A stretch of DNA of 64,000 bases. Origin: Symsagittifera roscoffensis. Its lineage: Eukaryota; Xenacoelomorpha; Acoela; Convolutidae. The stretch lies in contig NC_087067.1 of NCBI RefSeq assembly GCF_963678635.1, forward strand, positions 35,045,966-35,109,965. The letters run 5' to 3'. The stretch's first letter is position 1. The number at the start of each line of letters is the position of its first letter. Positions 23,470-37,310 of this stretch are shown piece by piece. Below the pieces are notes generated by a model, which did not search any database, was not told the origin of the DNA, and was given only the letters and a program-made list of their open reading frames with translations. The position numbers were made by a program, and so were the translations under genes.

Positions 23470-24600
23470 AAAACAAATATAATATTCGAACTAGATGCAT
23501 TATGCTTATAAATATTTTCAGTAGAATTTATATTTTGTCATTGAAGTTTTTGAACCTACAAAATTGAAACATATTTGGAGGGAGGGGAGGGCGTAAAACA
23601 TATTGCATAACTGAACCATTACTTCTACTTCAGTAGTCAAATGTATATTTGAGACCGACGTTTATTCAAAGAGGACTCATTGATCCACTTTTATGTAACT
23701 TTATTGTCAAACTTATTTTCATCTACTTTTTTCAGCTGGATTAAAACATGAAAAAGGTTTAAATGAGACCTCCTTCCAAGCATATTATTTTTAAAGATCT
23801 TACCTCATTTTCCTTCAACAAATGACCACACCAACGGTTCGTCACAGTTATTTTATTAAAAATATTTTTTCGAGATTTGTGTTTTCTAAATTACAAATTT
23901 TTCAGTTTTTCCAACAAAAGCAGCAAAAATAACGTCGGAATAAAACTTGAAACAGCATAAAACTAAACGGGTCGTCGGAACAACTAGATTTGCAATGAAC
24001 ACAATCATCTATTTATCTACTGACAAATTGTCATATCTGATCAAGGGCGGATTTAGTAGGCGTCGGCCAACTGAATCTAAAAATTGCTTAAAAGCGCCAA
24101 TGTGTGCATGATGCTTTAGAAGAATTCGGAAAATCAGTTTGGTAGATTAAATAAAAAGTGAAATGTGTTTCGAAACAAAATGTACAGTCCAAATCTCCTC
24201 AAGAACAGCAAACTTGGAACCACTTTTTGTCTTAAATATTTCAAAGTTTATACGAATCTGATTTTGTACGTTATCTGGAATTACTCTATGATTGAGCCAC
24301 TCCGGACTCAATTTCATCTGGTGCGACCAAGAGTCTTAAGCAGACCTCTTTAAAATTTAGCAAACAGAAATAAGATCAAAAACACACCACAAAAAGTTAA
24401 GAATTAGTGAAAACTTACATCCGCGTCTCAATAGGTCTAATCAATACCAACGAAAATTCAAGCTTACACAAGGTCAAAACCCGATTGGCGGACCAAGCTT
24501 CTACGTCGTGAAACAAAAAAGCAGACTGCAACGACAATTTTTCTACAAAACTATCAGGGCAGTACACTTTCTTTCACTAATATGAAATAAGAATGCTTGG
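23470..24600 (+). other. 3' flank of the T-box gene
   Basis: AT-rich sequence with possible polyadenylation signals AATAAA at 23939-23944 and near 24150. No further gene: short frames here show no family features. Confidence 0.5.
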
Positions 24601-25697
24601 AGCAGTAAAACTCATTTCCAAGATATATAATTCTCAATGATGTATAACTAGTGATAGTATAAAACCAAACCATTTTAGATCAGTCGTTTATTTATTAAAA
24701 ATCGGCAGTAACATCAAAACTTCTGTAAAATAAAAATTAATTGACTAAAAATACAAAACATAAATAGTAAATTAATTTAAAGTGCTTTTATCAAAACTAC
24801 AAATCTTCCTTGCTTTTCAAGGACTCCGGTCATCTTCAATCTTGCGTCTTTGTTTCTTCGTCCAAAACATAGCACATAATTACTCATAAAGCTAACATCA
24901 CAAATTTTATATTCTAACCATTTCGTAGATCTTTAACTTAAATCTTGTCATTATATATTCTTGTTTTAATTCAATCAAAACTTTTCTTTAAGACCAGATC
25001 TTTAAGGCAAAAGTCCATCTTTGAAAAATTGAACTTAATTTCACTTTTGTATCAATCTAAATATTTGATCATCAAGGCTTTCCTTAGATCAATTAGTTCA
25101 ACTTTGTTCCCCTTAGTCCACCTCTTAGAATTAGTGCTTAACGACCTCAAACATCGTTTCACTCTCCAGCCCTTACAAACGACCCAGAACTAGTTAAAGT
25201 TTTTGAATAACTAACCATTTTACTTAAGATAAACAGTGAAGAGCTTCGGTTACTCATCCTTCCCCTAAGCCCCTCCTCTTAATCGACCCAGGCTAATACA
25301 TATCTTAAAATACGTAGTACTTACCCTAAGGAAGATTAAATTTTCTTTTAAAACTTAACCACTCGAGAAAATATAAAATCATTCTAACGAATCGATATGC
25401 TCTCTCTCCAACCCGTCTAAACACGACAGTTTATCCCCCAGGAACAAGAGATAACCTCGCAAAAAACCAAAGGACTAATAGTTTAGGACACTGAAAACTT
25501 AACCCTTGCAATTTGCTCCCATCACTCTAACACTCAAGTCAAGAGATCAATTAGGAAACATACAAATAATATTATATCATAATTTTTTAATCAAAGAAAA
25601 AAGATACGATCTTGTAAATACACCGCCTGAACAAAGAATTGGATTCAAAAGATTTTAAAAAAATGAGGCAATAATCATAAAACAGAAACAAATAAAT
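24601..25697 (+). other. Leader region before the decayed gypsy array
   Basis: No reading frame of interest. A TATAAAA at 24658-24664 followed by ATCAGTCG, then about 1 kb of AT-rich sequence with few ORFs, could be the remnant of the LTR and leader of the first element copy. I found no second LTR to pair it with, so this is only a guess. Confidence 0.25.
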
Positions 25698-28600
25698 ATG
25701 TCAATATTTCCAAGAACACCAAACGCAGTTTTGAAATCTGACTCAACAACAAAACAAGAACTTCAAAACCTTCGAGATTTAATCCACGACAAAAGTAAAC
25801 CAGTAGACAAGTTAGTTTTCAGAATCGGAATCCACAACAGCATCATCTGTAAAAGAGAAACACATAATAAAAACATAAGAAACACATAATTCATATTTTC
25901 GCAAACCAGTACGACTCAACAATAGGAATCAACCGAAACGATATATTGAAATTTACTCATTATATAAATCCCGCACAAAAAACTGGTTCAATACGAGGAG
26001 AACTTTGGTGATGACTCTATCCTTCCCTTTGTCTTTAATCCGTTTGTTCCACTAGAGGACAAGTACATGCCGCAATCTATTCGTAAATTTAATTCAAAAA
26101 GGAGGTAGCCCATGCAAACAAAAAAATTTGAAGTAAAAATCAAAACACAATACTTGATCACTGCCTACCAGAATTCAGTAATATCACTTCCCATTACGGC
26201 ATATTTTCTAATGAAAATCTACCATCACAATAATCAAACCAACCACCACACCGAAGACAAACAGATGATATAGAATTAGATTTCCCATAAGTTGTTACCG
26301 ACTAAATTTTAAAAAAAAATAAACATTAAATTATACAAAAAGCCAACTCAATCTTCACAATTGATGTCTTTTCAATCATTCATTGGTGTAATTTTATATA
26401 AGAAACGAATGAAACCACCACAAGCATCTCGACACGAAACAATAAGACGCGAAACAAATCTTTTTAAACAATTCTTAGACTTAATTCGTGAAACACTCTC
26501 TGATAGTTAAATACCACAAATAAATAAAGTTGTTCTACAAAGAATCCTAGCATGTTTTCTTTTAGATTGTTTTCAACACAATTTAGATCTAATTGCACAA
26601 GCAAGATATAATTTTAGACCACAAACGAGTAATGAAGCAAAAATAGCATAGCAGACAAAACAGATTATGTATGGGCCGCTGAATGGTCTCATGTAATATT
26701 TTGTAACATAAAGTGCAGCATTTGCAACGATTTCCGTACACAGAGATTAATTAAGAGTAACTACATTCACAGCTAATACCACATCTTTAAATTTAAACGC
26801 AATGCCTAATGAAAGGATAAGGAACATTAGTTTTAATTCAACTTTTATATAAACACAAAAAACCCTAAATGGTACCAGAAACCTAACACAACAAGATATC
26901 TAATCCAAATTCCATGACATATTGTGAAAAAAAGAAAAAGTCGAAACACTACATATAACGAAACTACAAAGTATCTCTCCTATTCATCCAACACTTACAA
27001 TATCACATCATAAAAGCAATACTCTTTTTCCGTCAACGACATTACAAACATCAATTGTTCCAATAATTAATATGGATTATCAAACAATTAGACCAATAAT
27101 TAAAAAACGACCATCTAACAAAGACACCAACTGGAAGTAACTTTGCAAATCATAATTATGATTTTTCACCAATAATAACATTAGTAATCAAATAGCACGC
27201 CCACTCTATACAACAAAAAATCTATCTCAGGAACACAATTGTAGCCAACAGGTACCAAAAACAATATCTAATTTTAAATTTTAACGATAAAAGGAAAAAA
27301 TCAGACAGATCGCACTGAGAGTTATCCAGTTTTTCAACAAAACAAAAACAACCCAATTATTAGGCAATTCATGAGAATCCAACCACATTACTCTGCGGAG
27401 GAAGGTTTTTTTAATCAAAACGAAAAACAGTATAAAAACAATCAGCGAAAAAAATCACTGGAATGATATAGATCAGTCAGATGATTTTTTTCAACCAGAT
27501 GCTTTCGAACCTTACAGGAACTCCCAACAACCAAGACACACACAACATTAAATTTCACAAAGACAAAGTTTGGCACAAACCAATCATAATGTACAATCGC
27601 AAAACTATAAAAAAAAATAACCAAAGTTGACCACCCGAATCCATGAAAAACAAAATGCACTTACCCTATTATTTAAAACTTGAAATTTAAAAAAGTCAAC
27701 TTCAAAATTGTACACAAACACCAAACACAGCAGATTCACTCCAAATGACAATAAATCCATACGTTTTGGATGGATCATCTATAATATCTAATGAACCACT
27801 CCACGGTATTCACAGGAACAGATCCTGAATACTCAGAAGAAGACTAGTTAAACGCTGTTACAGCTAACCTAATCTTAAACATAGGACCAGAATCTATAAG
27901 CACATCACTTAATCAAATAAAGATTCATAGACGCAGTGGTACATACTAGGCTCGACGGCGCAGCCCACAAACTGTTTTAAGTTTACCCATGAAAATTATA
28001 TCCGTTTGGAATTAATTTACTCAAGAATTTTCAAAAATTTTCGTTTCTTATCAAAACAAACCACAACAAAGGATTTTATGCAACGAAGAGTGTAGACTTT
28101 TTAATTAAACAATTGAACAATTCACATTAGGAATCAAAACTCTATTACAAAAGGCCTTTTCTCTCAATACAAACGACTATAAAATTACGAAAATGAAAGA
28201 AATTCTAATGATGACTTTAACGACACCATAAGAAATTTTATTGATAAAAAGAGAGCATAGCATCACTCATCAATCCGAGAAACCGATTTAATTTTCCGAA
28301 AATAGTATTGCTGAATGCAAACAAAAACAACAAGTTAATTCAAACAGACCAAAAATACAAAAAAAAACTTTTAAATTTTTTTACCAATACATGAAAAATG
28401 GCCAGAGTTTACCAGAGAAAACCATTCAAATTAAAAATAGCTCAGGAAAACAACTCATAAATAGCTATAGTAATGATAGGTCACAAACCCCTCATTCTTA
28501 TAATTGTTGCGGAAGATCACCAGATAGACAAAACTCACATAACTGTTCACAAAACCGATATTACAGGTCAAATAGTCAAAACAATCAGTACAGAAAAAAT

Positions 28601-30748
28601 TACTCTAGACCAAAATCCAATGGAAATAACTGCTGAAATTATAAGAAAAAACGCCCATTTTTAACCCTCAGAGTAGATACTTTTCCAATGATCAATCAAG
28701 AAAATTTTTTAAACAACCACAATGGAAAATAGTCGAATAATCGTAATAGAAACTACTCTAACAGTAAATCACAAAACTATTCAAACAACAGATCGTATAA
28801 AAATAATTATTAAAATAGATCCCGTGATACTACTAAAAAAAGAAACAACAACTACCAAAACAGATTAAGAAACTATTCTCAGTTATCATACCAAAACAAC
28901 TCAAAATATTCAGATCGACAAAATCAAAACTACAAAATTAGTACGACAAAAAATCAACGACAGTTTTATCATGTACAACCTACAAATCAAACAATTCCCG
29001 AGCCTCCAGGTATTGATAACACGGAAACCTCAAGAGACAACTTAGTCAATTACACTGTGAAAGCAAATTAGGTATTAACATGTTAGAATTAGAACATGGA
29101 TACAAAACTCCAATTGATACAAGTTTTTATCAAAACGACAATCCTAATTCAAAACTTCACGAACCAAAAACAGATCATGAAAACAACATTCAAACACCCT
29201 TCATATAATCGAAAACCACTCAAATGTGAAAAACATTTACCAAAATACAGAAACCAAAGTATCCCCACCTTTAGAAAAAACTTGGACATTAACACTTCTT
29301 TTAAAAACAAATATTCCACATAACAGAATTTAAACATAATTTAGTTGAAACACCATTCATTACAAAACATATCCCAATCATTAACATTTTAAACAGCAAT
29401 TTACCAATCAAAAACAAATATACAAAACCAAATAACAAATCTATGACCTTTTTCAAGGAATAAATAAACAACCACCGTTTTTTTTCCAACTTGTATCCTA
29501 CATATATTCAATAAATGAAACAGTCAAAACCAATAACAGGGCATGCATATGATTTGTTCATCAATACACTAAGGATCAAATTACAGAAAAACTGTTAAGG
29601 TCTGACCTTGTATTCAAACCCATTCATAATTTTTTTGAGTATTAATTTTATCTATAAAAGACGCTAAAAACACAGAAACAGACAGCACTAGATAAAAATA
29701 ATAATTTGCTTTCAAAATTTGGACTCCCTTTGGGATTAATAGAATATTGCGAAACAAATGCAACCTTATAATTTACACAAGAAAAAGCATACAGAGTAAC
29801 AAAATCTCAAAATCACTAGATATTTGTCAATCATCCATCCTCAATGAAGAAATATCTATTAAAAATATTACCAATGACTCAAAATTAAACATGGAATTTT
29901 TTTCACAAAATCCCTTATTTTAAACGATTTTTTCAAATTTCAAAATACACAGATAAACAAAAATATATATTAACACTCTTTAAAGTTCAACATTCTCAAG
30001 TTAATCAGCAAGAATTTGAACAAATAGCAGTTCAATATTTGAACACCCAAGATTTCTGCTACATCAAAAAACGATGTTGGAAAAATGAATTCACTACTAC
30101 ACCTATTAATCAAACCCAACGCAGTTTTCAAAAAACAACGCACAAGTAAAACTCCAATACACATACAGAACAAAGTAAACAGACTTTATAACAATCTTGA
30201 AAACGCAAAATTATGTCACCAGTAAACAAAGAACATCAACCCAAAGGAAATACATTGATAAATCCAGTAATTAATCTCGCCAAAAGAGAATTGCTTAAAA
30301 CAATTTTAGACGCACAATAGCTAAACTTTCCAATTGATAATCAAAATGCAATTGGCCCATAGATTTGATACGGGTCATACTCGCAAAAACTAATGGAAAC
30401 TATTATACCACCGCAAATAAGGATAGTGCATATAATCAGATACCTCTAGATGAACAATCACGTCATTTGACACAATTGTTATTGGAAACCAACACTAAGA
30501 ATTCATTAGCCAATTTTATGACAAATCTATAGGACCAGCAAATTTTTTGCACTTACCAGTACTAATCTAAGCAAAAATGTCCATAAAACATAGACAATGT
30601 TTTAACACAATCAGAAACAAAACATGAAAGGTTCGAAACTGTAGATAAATGCCAACAAATCTCATTAAAAGAAAATATGAAAGCAGCCCAGATGAATCGC
30701 ATTTTCTCCTAAATCGTGCAAAATTCTTTGAACATATTATCGAAGGGG
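25698..30748 (+). mobile_element. Decayed Ty3/gypsy-like element, array fragment 1
   Basis: Coding relics appear in order on the plus strand, all with stops and frameshifts. A first-ORF relic (25698-26330) includes the string ILPFVFNPFVPLEDKYMPQ. A relic at about 26541-26770 reads DCFQHNLDLIAQARYNF and DYVWAAEWSHVIFCNIKC. A capsid-like gag lies at about 27940-28330, a nucleocapsid-like Asn/Ser/Arg-rich part with SPDRQNSHNCSQNRYY at 28391-28636, and the string EPPGIDN near 28998. Reverse transcriptase follows near 30440 with AYNQIPLDEQS. It breaks off inside the palm/thumb region at about 30748 and joins gag sequence of the next fragment. Confidence 0.75.
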
Positions 30749-31996
30749 ATCGGAGAAAACAATGTAGGTTTTTCGGAAACTAGTAGACAAATTAAAACAA
30801 GCTGAAATCAAAACGAAACAAGAGGAAACAAAAATTATAAAAGTACAATACGTAAATAATGTACAGGAAACAGCATCACAAATAAATATTATTCAAGACT
30901 AGGACAACGAAATAGCACAAACAATTACTCAAATCCTGAACATCTATGAGAGAACCCAAAAATTAAAAGAAAACAACCATGGTTTAAATATTGAAGCAGA
31001 TACGGCAATAGCATTGCTGAATGCAGACAAAAACAACAAGATAATTCAAATAAACCAAAGAAAACCATTCAAAGAAAACCAAAGAAAACCATTCAAAATC
31101 AAAATAGCTCAGGTAAACAACTCCTAAATAGCTATAGTAATGATAGAGCACAATTCCCTTGTTTTAAAAATTTTTGCGAAAGACCACCAGATAGACAATA
31201 TTCACATGACTGTTAACAAAACCGATATTACAGGTCCAATAGTCAGAACAATCAGTACAGAATAAATTACTCTAGATCAAAATGCAATGAAGTAACTGCT
31301 CAAATTATAAGAAAAACCGCCCATATTTAAACCCTCAAAGTAGATACTATTCCAATGATCAATCAAGGAATTTTTTCAAACAACCACAATTGAAAATAGT
31401 CGAATAATTGTCGAATTATTAAAATAGATCACTTGATACTACTAAAAAAAAGAAAAAACATCTACCAAAACAGATTAAGAAACTATTCTCAGTTATCATA
31501 CCAAAACAACTCAAAATATTTAGATCGACAAAATCAAAACTACAAAATTAGTACAACAAAAAATCAACGACAGTTCTATCATGTACAATCTACAAATGAA
31601 ACAATTCCCGAGCCTCCAGGTATTGATAACATGGAAACCTCAAGAAACAACTAAATCAATTAAACTGTGAAAGCAAAATAGTTATTAACATGTTAGAATT
31701 AGAACATGGATACAAAACTCCAATTGATACAAGTTTTTATCAAAATGACAATCCTAATTCAAAATTTCACGAATCAAAAACAGATCATGAAAACAACATA
31801 CAAACACCCTTCATATAATCGAAAACCACTCAAATGTAAAAACATTTACCAAAATACACAAATCAAAGTATCCCCACCTATAGAAAAAACTTGGACAATA
31901 CCACTTCTTTTAAAAAGTCATAAAACCCAAAAAATTCAACCAACAAGGAACAAAGTAAATTATTCTAAAACCCTTTAAACAAATATTCCACATAAC
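30749..31996 (+). mobile_element. Array fragment 2 (gag only)
   Basis: Begins abruptly inside the gag part (GFSETSRQIK-like) and runs through the Asn/Ser-rich part, EPPGIDNMET (about 31609) and the LELEHGYKTPI landmark (about 31700). It ends at about 31996, where sequence switches to the DYFQHNLDLIAQAR relic of fragment 3. Both junctions are internal deletions relative to fragments 1 and 3. Confidence 0.7.
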
Positions 31997-34900
31997 TAGC
32001 AGTGTTTTTTTATAGATTATTTTCAACACAATTTAGATCTAATTGCACAAGCAAGAAAAAATTTTAGACCACAAACAAGCAATGAAGCAAAAATAGCAGA
32101 CATAACAGATTATGTATGGGCCGCTGAATGGTCTCATGTAATATTTTGTAACATAAAGTGCAGCATTTGCAACGATTTCCGTACACAGAGATTAATTAAG
32201 AGTAACTACATTCACGGCTAATACCACATCTTTAAATTTAAACGCAATGCTTAATGAAAGGATAAGAAACATTAGTTTTAATTCAACTTTTATTTAAACA
32301 CAAAAAACCCTAAATGGTACCAGAAACCTAACACAACAAGATATCTAATCCAAATTCCATGACATTTTGTGAAGAAAAGAAAAAGTCGAAACACTACATA
32401 TAACGAAACTACAAAGTATCTCTCCTATTCATCCAACACTTACAATATCACATCATAAAAGCAATACTCTTTTTCCGTCAACGACATTACAAACATCAAT
32501 TGTTCCAATAATTCATATGGATTATCAAACAATTAGACCAATAACTAAAAAACGACCATCTAACAAAGACACCAACTGGAAGTAACTTTGCAAATCATAA
32601 TTATGATTTTTCACCAATAATAACATTAGTAATCAAATAGCACGCCCACTCTATACAACAAAAAATCTATCTCAGGAACACAATTGTAGCCAACAGGTAC
32701 CAAAAACAATATCTAATTTTGTAAATTTTAACGATAAAACAAAAACAACCCATTTAACAGGCAATTCATGAGAATCCAACCACATTACTCAGCGGATGAA
32801 GGTTTTTTTTATCAAAACCAAAAACAGTAGAAAAACAATCAACGAAAAAAAAACACTGAAATTATATAGATCAGTCAGATGATTTTTTTCAACCAGATGC
32901 TTTCGAACCTTACAGGAACTCCCAACAACCAAGACACACACAACATTAATTTTCACAAAGACAAAGTTTGGCACAAACCAATAAAAATGTGCAATCGCAA
33001 AACTATAAAAAAAAATAACCAAAGTTGCCCACCCGAATCCATGAAAAACAAAATGCACTTACCCTATTATTTAAAACTTGAAATTTAAAAAAGTCATCTT
33101 AAAAATTGTACACAAACACCAAACACAGCAGAATCACTCCAAATGACAATGAATCCATACGTTATGGATGGATCATCTATAATATCTAATAAACCACTCC
33201 ACGGTATTCACAGGAACAGATCCTGAATACTTAGAAGAAAACTAGTTAAACGCTGTTACAGCTAACCTAATCTTAAACATAGGACCAGAATCTAATAGCA
33301 CATCAGTTAATCAAATAAAGATTCATAGACGCAATGGTACATACTACGCTCGACGGCGCAGCCCACAAAATGTTTTTAGTTTACCCATAAAAATTATATC
33401 CGTTTGGAATTAATTTACTCAAGAATTTTCAAAAATATTCGTTTCTTATCAAAACAAACAACATCAAAGGATTTTATGCAACAAAGAGTGTAGACTTTTT
33501 AATGAAACAATTAAACAATTCACATTAGGAATCGAAACTCTATTACAAAAGGCTTTTTCTCTCAATACAAACGACTAAAAAATTACGAAAATGAAAGAAG
33601 TTATAATGATGACTTTAACGACACCATAAAAAAATTTATTGATAAAAAGAGAGCATCACATCACTCATCAATCCGAGAAACCAATTTAATTTTCCGAAAA
33701 TAGTATTGCTGAATGCAAATAAAAACAAACAAGTTAATTCAAACAGACAAAAAATACAAAAAAAAAACACTTTCAAATTTTTTTACCAATACATGAAATA
33801 AGACCAGAGTTTACCAGAGAAAACCATTCAAATTAATAATAGCTCAGGAAAACAACTCCTAAATAGCTATAGTAATGATAGGTCACAATCCCCTCATTCT
33901 TATAATTGTTGCGGAAGGTCACCAGATAGACAAAACTCATATAACTGTTCACAAAACCGATATTACAGGTCAAATAGTCAAAACGATCAGTACAGAATAA
34001 ATTACTCTAGACCAAAATCCAATGGAAGTAACTGCTGAAATTATAAGAAAAAACGCCCATATTTAATCCTCAGAGTAGATACTATTCCAATGATCAATCA
34101 AGAAAACTTTTCAAACAACCACAATGGAAAATAGTCGAATAATCGTAATAGAAACTACTCTAACAGTAAATCACAAAACTATTCAAACAACAGATCGTAT
34201 AAAAATAATTATTAAATTAGATCCCGTGATACTACTAAAAAAAGAAACAACAACTACCAAAACAGATTAAGAAACTATTCTCAGTTATCATACCAAAACA
34301 ACTCAAAATATTCAGATCGACAAAATCAAAACTACAAAATTAGTACAACAAAAAATCAACGACAGTTCTATCATGTTCAATCTACAAATGAAACAATTCC
34401 CGAGCCTCCAGGTATTGATAACACGGAAACCTCAAGAGACAACTAAGTCAATTACACTGTGAAAGCAAATTAGGTATTAACATGTTAGAATTAGAACATG
34501 GATACAAAACTCCAATTGATACAAGTTTTTATCAAAATGACAAACCTAATTCAAAATTTCACGAATCAAAAACAGATCATCAAAACAACATACAAACACC
34601 CTTCATATAATCGAAAACCACTCAAATGTGAAAAACATTTACCAAAATACAGAAACCAAAGTATCCCCACCTATAGAAAAAGCTTGGACAATACCACTTC
34701 TTTTAAAAAGTCATAAAACCCAAAAACTTCAACCAACAAGGAATAAAAAAATTATTCTAAGATTTTTTAAACAAATATTCCACATAACAGAATTTAAACT
34801 TAATTTAGTTGAAACACCATTCATTACAAAACATATGCCAACCATTAACATTTTAAACAGCAATTTACCAATCAAAAACAAATCTATGACCTTTTTCAAG

Positions 34901-36773
34901 GAATAAATCAACAACCACCAATTTTTCCAACTTGTATCTTACATATATTCCATAAATGAAACAGTCAAAACCAATAACAGGGCATGCATATGATTTGTTC
35001 ATCAATACACTAAGGATCAAATTACAGAAAAACTGTTAAGGTCTGAACTTGAATTCAAACCCATTCATAAATTTTTTGAGAAATAATTTTATCTATAACG
35101 TTAAAAACACAGAAACAGACAGCACTACAAAAAAATAATAATTTGCTTTCAAAATTTGGACTCCCCTCAGGATTAATAGAATCTTGCGAAACAAATGCAA
35201 CCTTATAATCTACGCAAGAAAAAGCAAACAGAGTAACAATATCTCAAAACCACTAGATATTTGTCAATCATCCATCCTTAATGAAAAAATATCTATTAAA
35301 AATATTACCAATGACTCAAAATAAAACACGGATTTTTTTAAACAAAATCCCTTATTTCAAACAATCTTTTCAAATTTCAAAATACACAGATGAACAAAAA
35401 TATATCTTGACAGTCTTTAAAGTTCAACATTCTCAAGTTAATCAGCAAGAATTTGAACAAATAGCAGTTCAATATTCGAACACCCAAGATTTCTGCTACA
35501 TCAAAAAATGATGCTGGAAAAATGAATTCACTACTACACCTATTAATCAAACCCAACGCAGTTTTCAAAAAACAACGCACAAGTAAAACTCCAATACACA
35601 TTCAGAACAAAGTAAACAGACATTATAACAATCTTGAAAACGCGAAATTATCTCACCAGTAAGCAAAGAACATCAACCCAAAGGAAATACATTTATAAAT
35701 CCAATAATTATTCTCGCCAAAAGAGAATTGCTTAAGACAGTTTTAGACGCACAATAGCTAAACTTTCCAATTGATTAATCAAAATGCAATTGGCCCAAAG
35801 AACTGATACGGGTCATACTCGCAAAAATTAATGGACACTTTTATACCACCGCAAATAAGGATAGTGCATATAATCAGATACCTCTAGATAAAAAATCACG
35901 TCGCTTGACACAATTGTTATTGGAAACCAACACTAAGAATTCATTAGCCAATTTTATGACAAATCTATAGGACCAGCAGATTTTCTGCACTCACTAGTAC
36001 TAATCTAAGCAAAAATGTCAATAAAACATAGACAATGCTTTAATACAATCACAAACAAAACATGAAATGTTCGAATCTGTGGATAATTGCCAACAAATCT
36101 CATTAAAAGAAAATATGAAAGCAGCCCCGGATGAATCGCATTTTCTCCTAAATCTTGTAAAATTCTTTGAACATATTATCGAAGAGGCCATAAAACCGCC
36201 CTTGAAATAACAAAAGATGCAATTTTGAAACTCCAACCAGTGTCGAAAGAAAATAATCCAAGAACTCTTTGGAATCCTAAGCTTTCTAGGTAAATAAGTT
36301 TTTATAATGCAATTATATCTCAGATCATTCTTTAACATTCTTGGTTAACAAAACAATTTTGAGTGGACTTTAAACATCAGAAACGCTTCGATTAAATCAA
36401 AACCCTTCTCACGGAACAAATTTCCAACACAATTTGAGACTCAAACTAAGCATTTTACGCTATGTGCGGTGATTCCAACTTTGGAACTGGCGCAGTTCTT
36501 TTGCAATTACCCCAAGGCACCAACAAAATGAAGCTAATATCAGTAAATTTAATTTTTTTTTACAAGCAGATTTAAAAATCTCCGCACTCATGAGAGAGGG
36601 TACAACCATCATATATATATATATATATATATAAATATATATGACAGAACTTTGGTACTGTTCTTTTGCAATTACCCCAAGGCACCAACAAAATGAGGCT
36701 AATATCAGTAAATTTAATTTTTTTTACAAGCAGATTTAAAAATCTCCGCACTCATGAGAGAGGGTACAACCAT

Positions 36774-36842
<69 letters not shown>

Positions 36843-37310
36843 TTACAAAATAAAAACTCCTAATTCTTAAATCAAAATATCCAACAGTTTTTCTTGCAGA
36901 TCATAAACTCATAATTTTTTTCCTCACACAAAAACCTAATTCTAACCAAAGAGTATAGAGAATTCAACTAATTTTACTGAAATTGATAAACCTACATATA
37001 TTTTGGACACTTAGTCCAAATACAGCCCCCGAGCTACTTGCACGAAAACCAACCGTTGAAATACCAAAAAATATAAAACTGTTTCTCACAAAAGACAAAT
37101 CAACACATTGACTAGGAAGTAAATACGCAGTCAAAATTGACTCTGATACTAGACAGATCAATACTTCAGAACTTTTTATACAAAAGGACATATAATATAT
37201 CAGAAAACAAAACATATTCAAATTTCAAACAAATATTCTATTTTCCAAAAGCATCATTTTGTAACAAAGTGGTTTGTAATGACTGTATCACAAACCAACT
37301 AAACAGCCTA
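31997..37310 (+). mobile_element. Array fragment 3 (longest: gag to end of RNase H)
   Basis: Offset by about 5.40 kb from fragment 1 over most landmarks (for example 27442/32789 region, 29096/34498). It goes on to reverse transcriptase (AYNQIPLDKKS near 35870, ELFGILSFLG near 36257, NNFEWTLN near 36355), RNase H (GAVLLQLPQGTNK near 36490) and the connection region (NTAPELLARK near 37015). Many stops. It contains a 165-bp tandem duplication with TA tracts. No integrase or LTR was recognised before the next gag begins at about 37310. Confidence 0.75.
36480..36845 (+). repeat. 165-bp tandem duplication with expanded (TA)n
   Basis: The RNase H segment TTCTTTTGCAATTACCCC occurs at 36496 and again at 36661; both copies end in a TA tract. 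The first tract is about 22 bp, the second about 60 bp (36779-36838). The same position in fragments 4 and 5 (near 40757 and 44593) has only about 20 bp of TA-rich sequence, so the tract expanded here. Confidence 0.85.

Noticed and set aside
27442-33058. Minus-strand frames such as those at 27442-27660 and 32789-33058 that recur in the array
   Set aside because: They recur only because the array repeats; the opposite strand carries the recognisable gag-pol relics.
36666-36863. Frame with Tyr-Ile repeats
   Set aside because: Produced by the TA dinucleotide tract inside a decayed RNase H segment.
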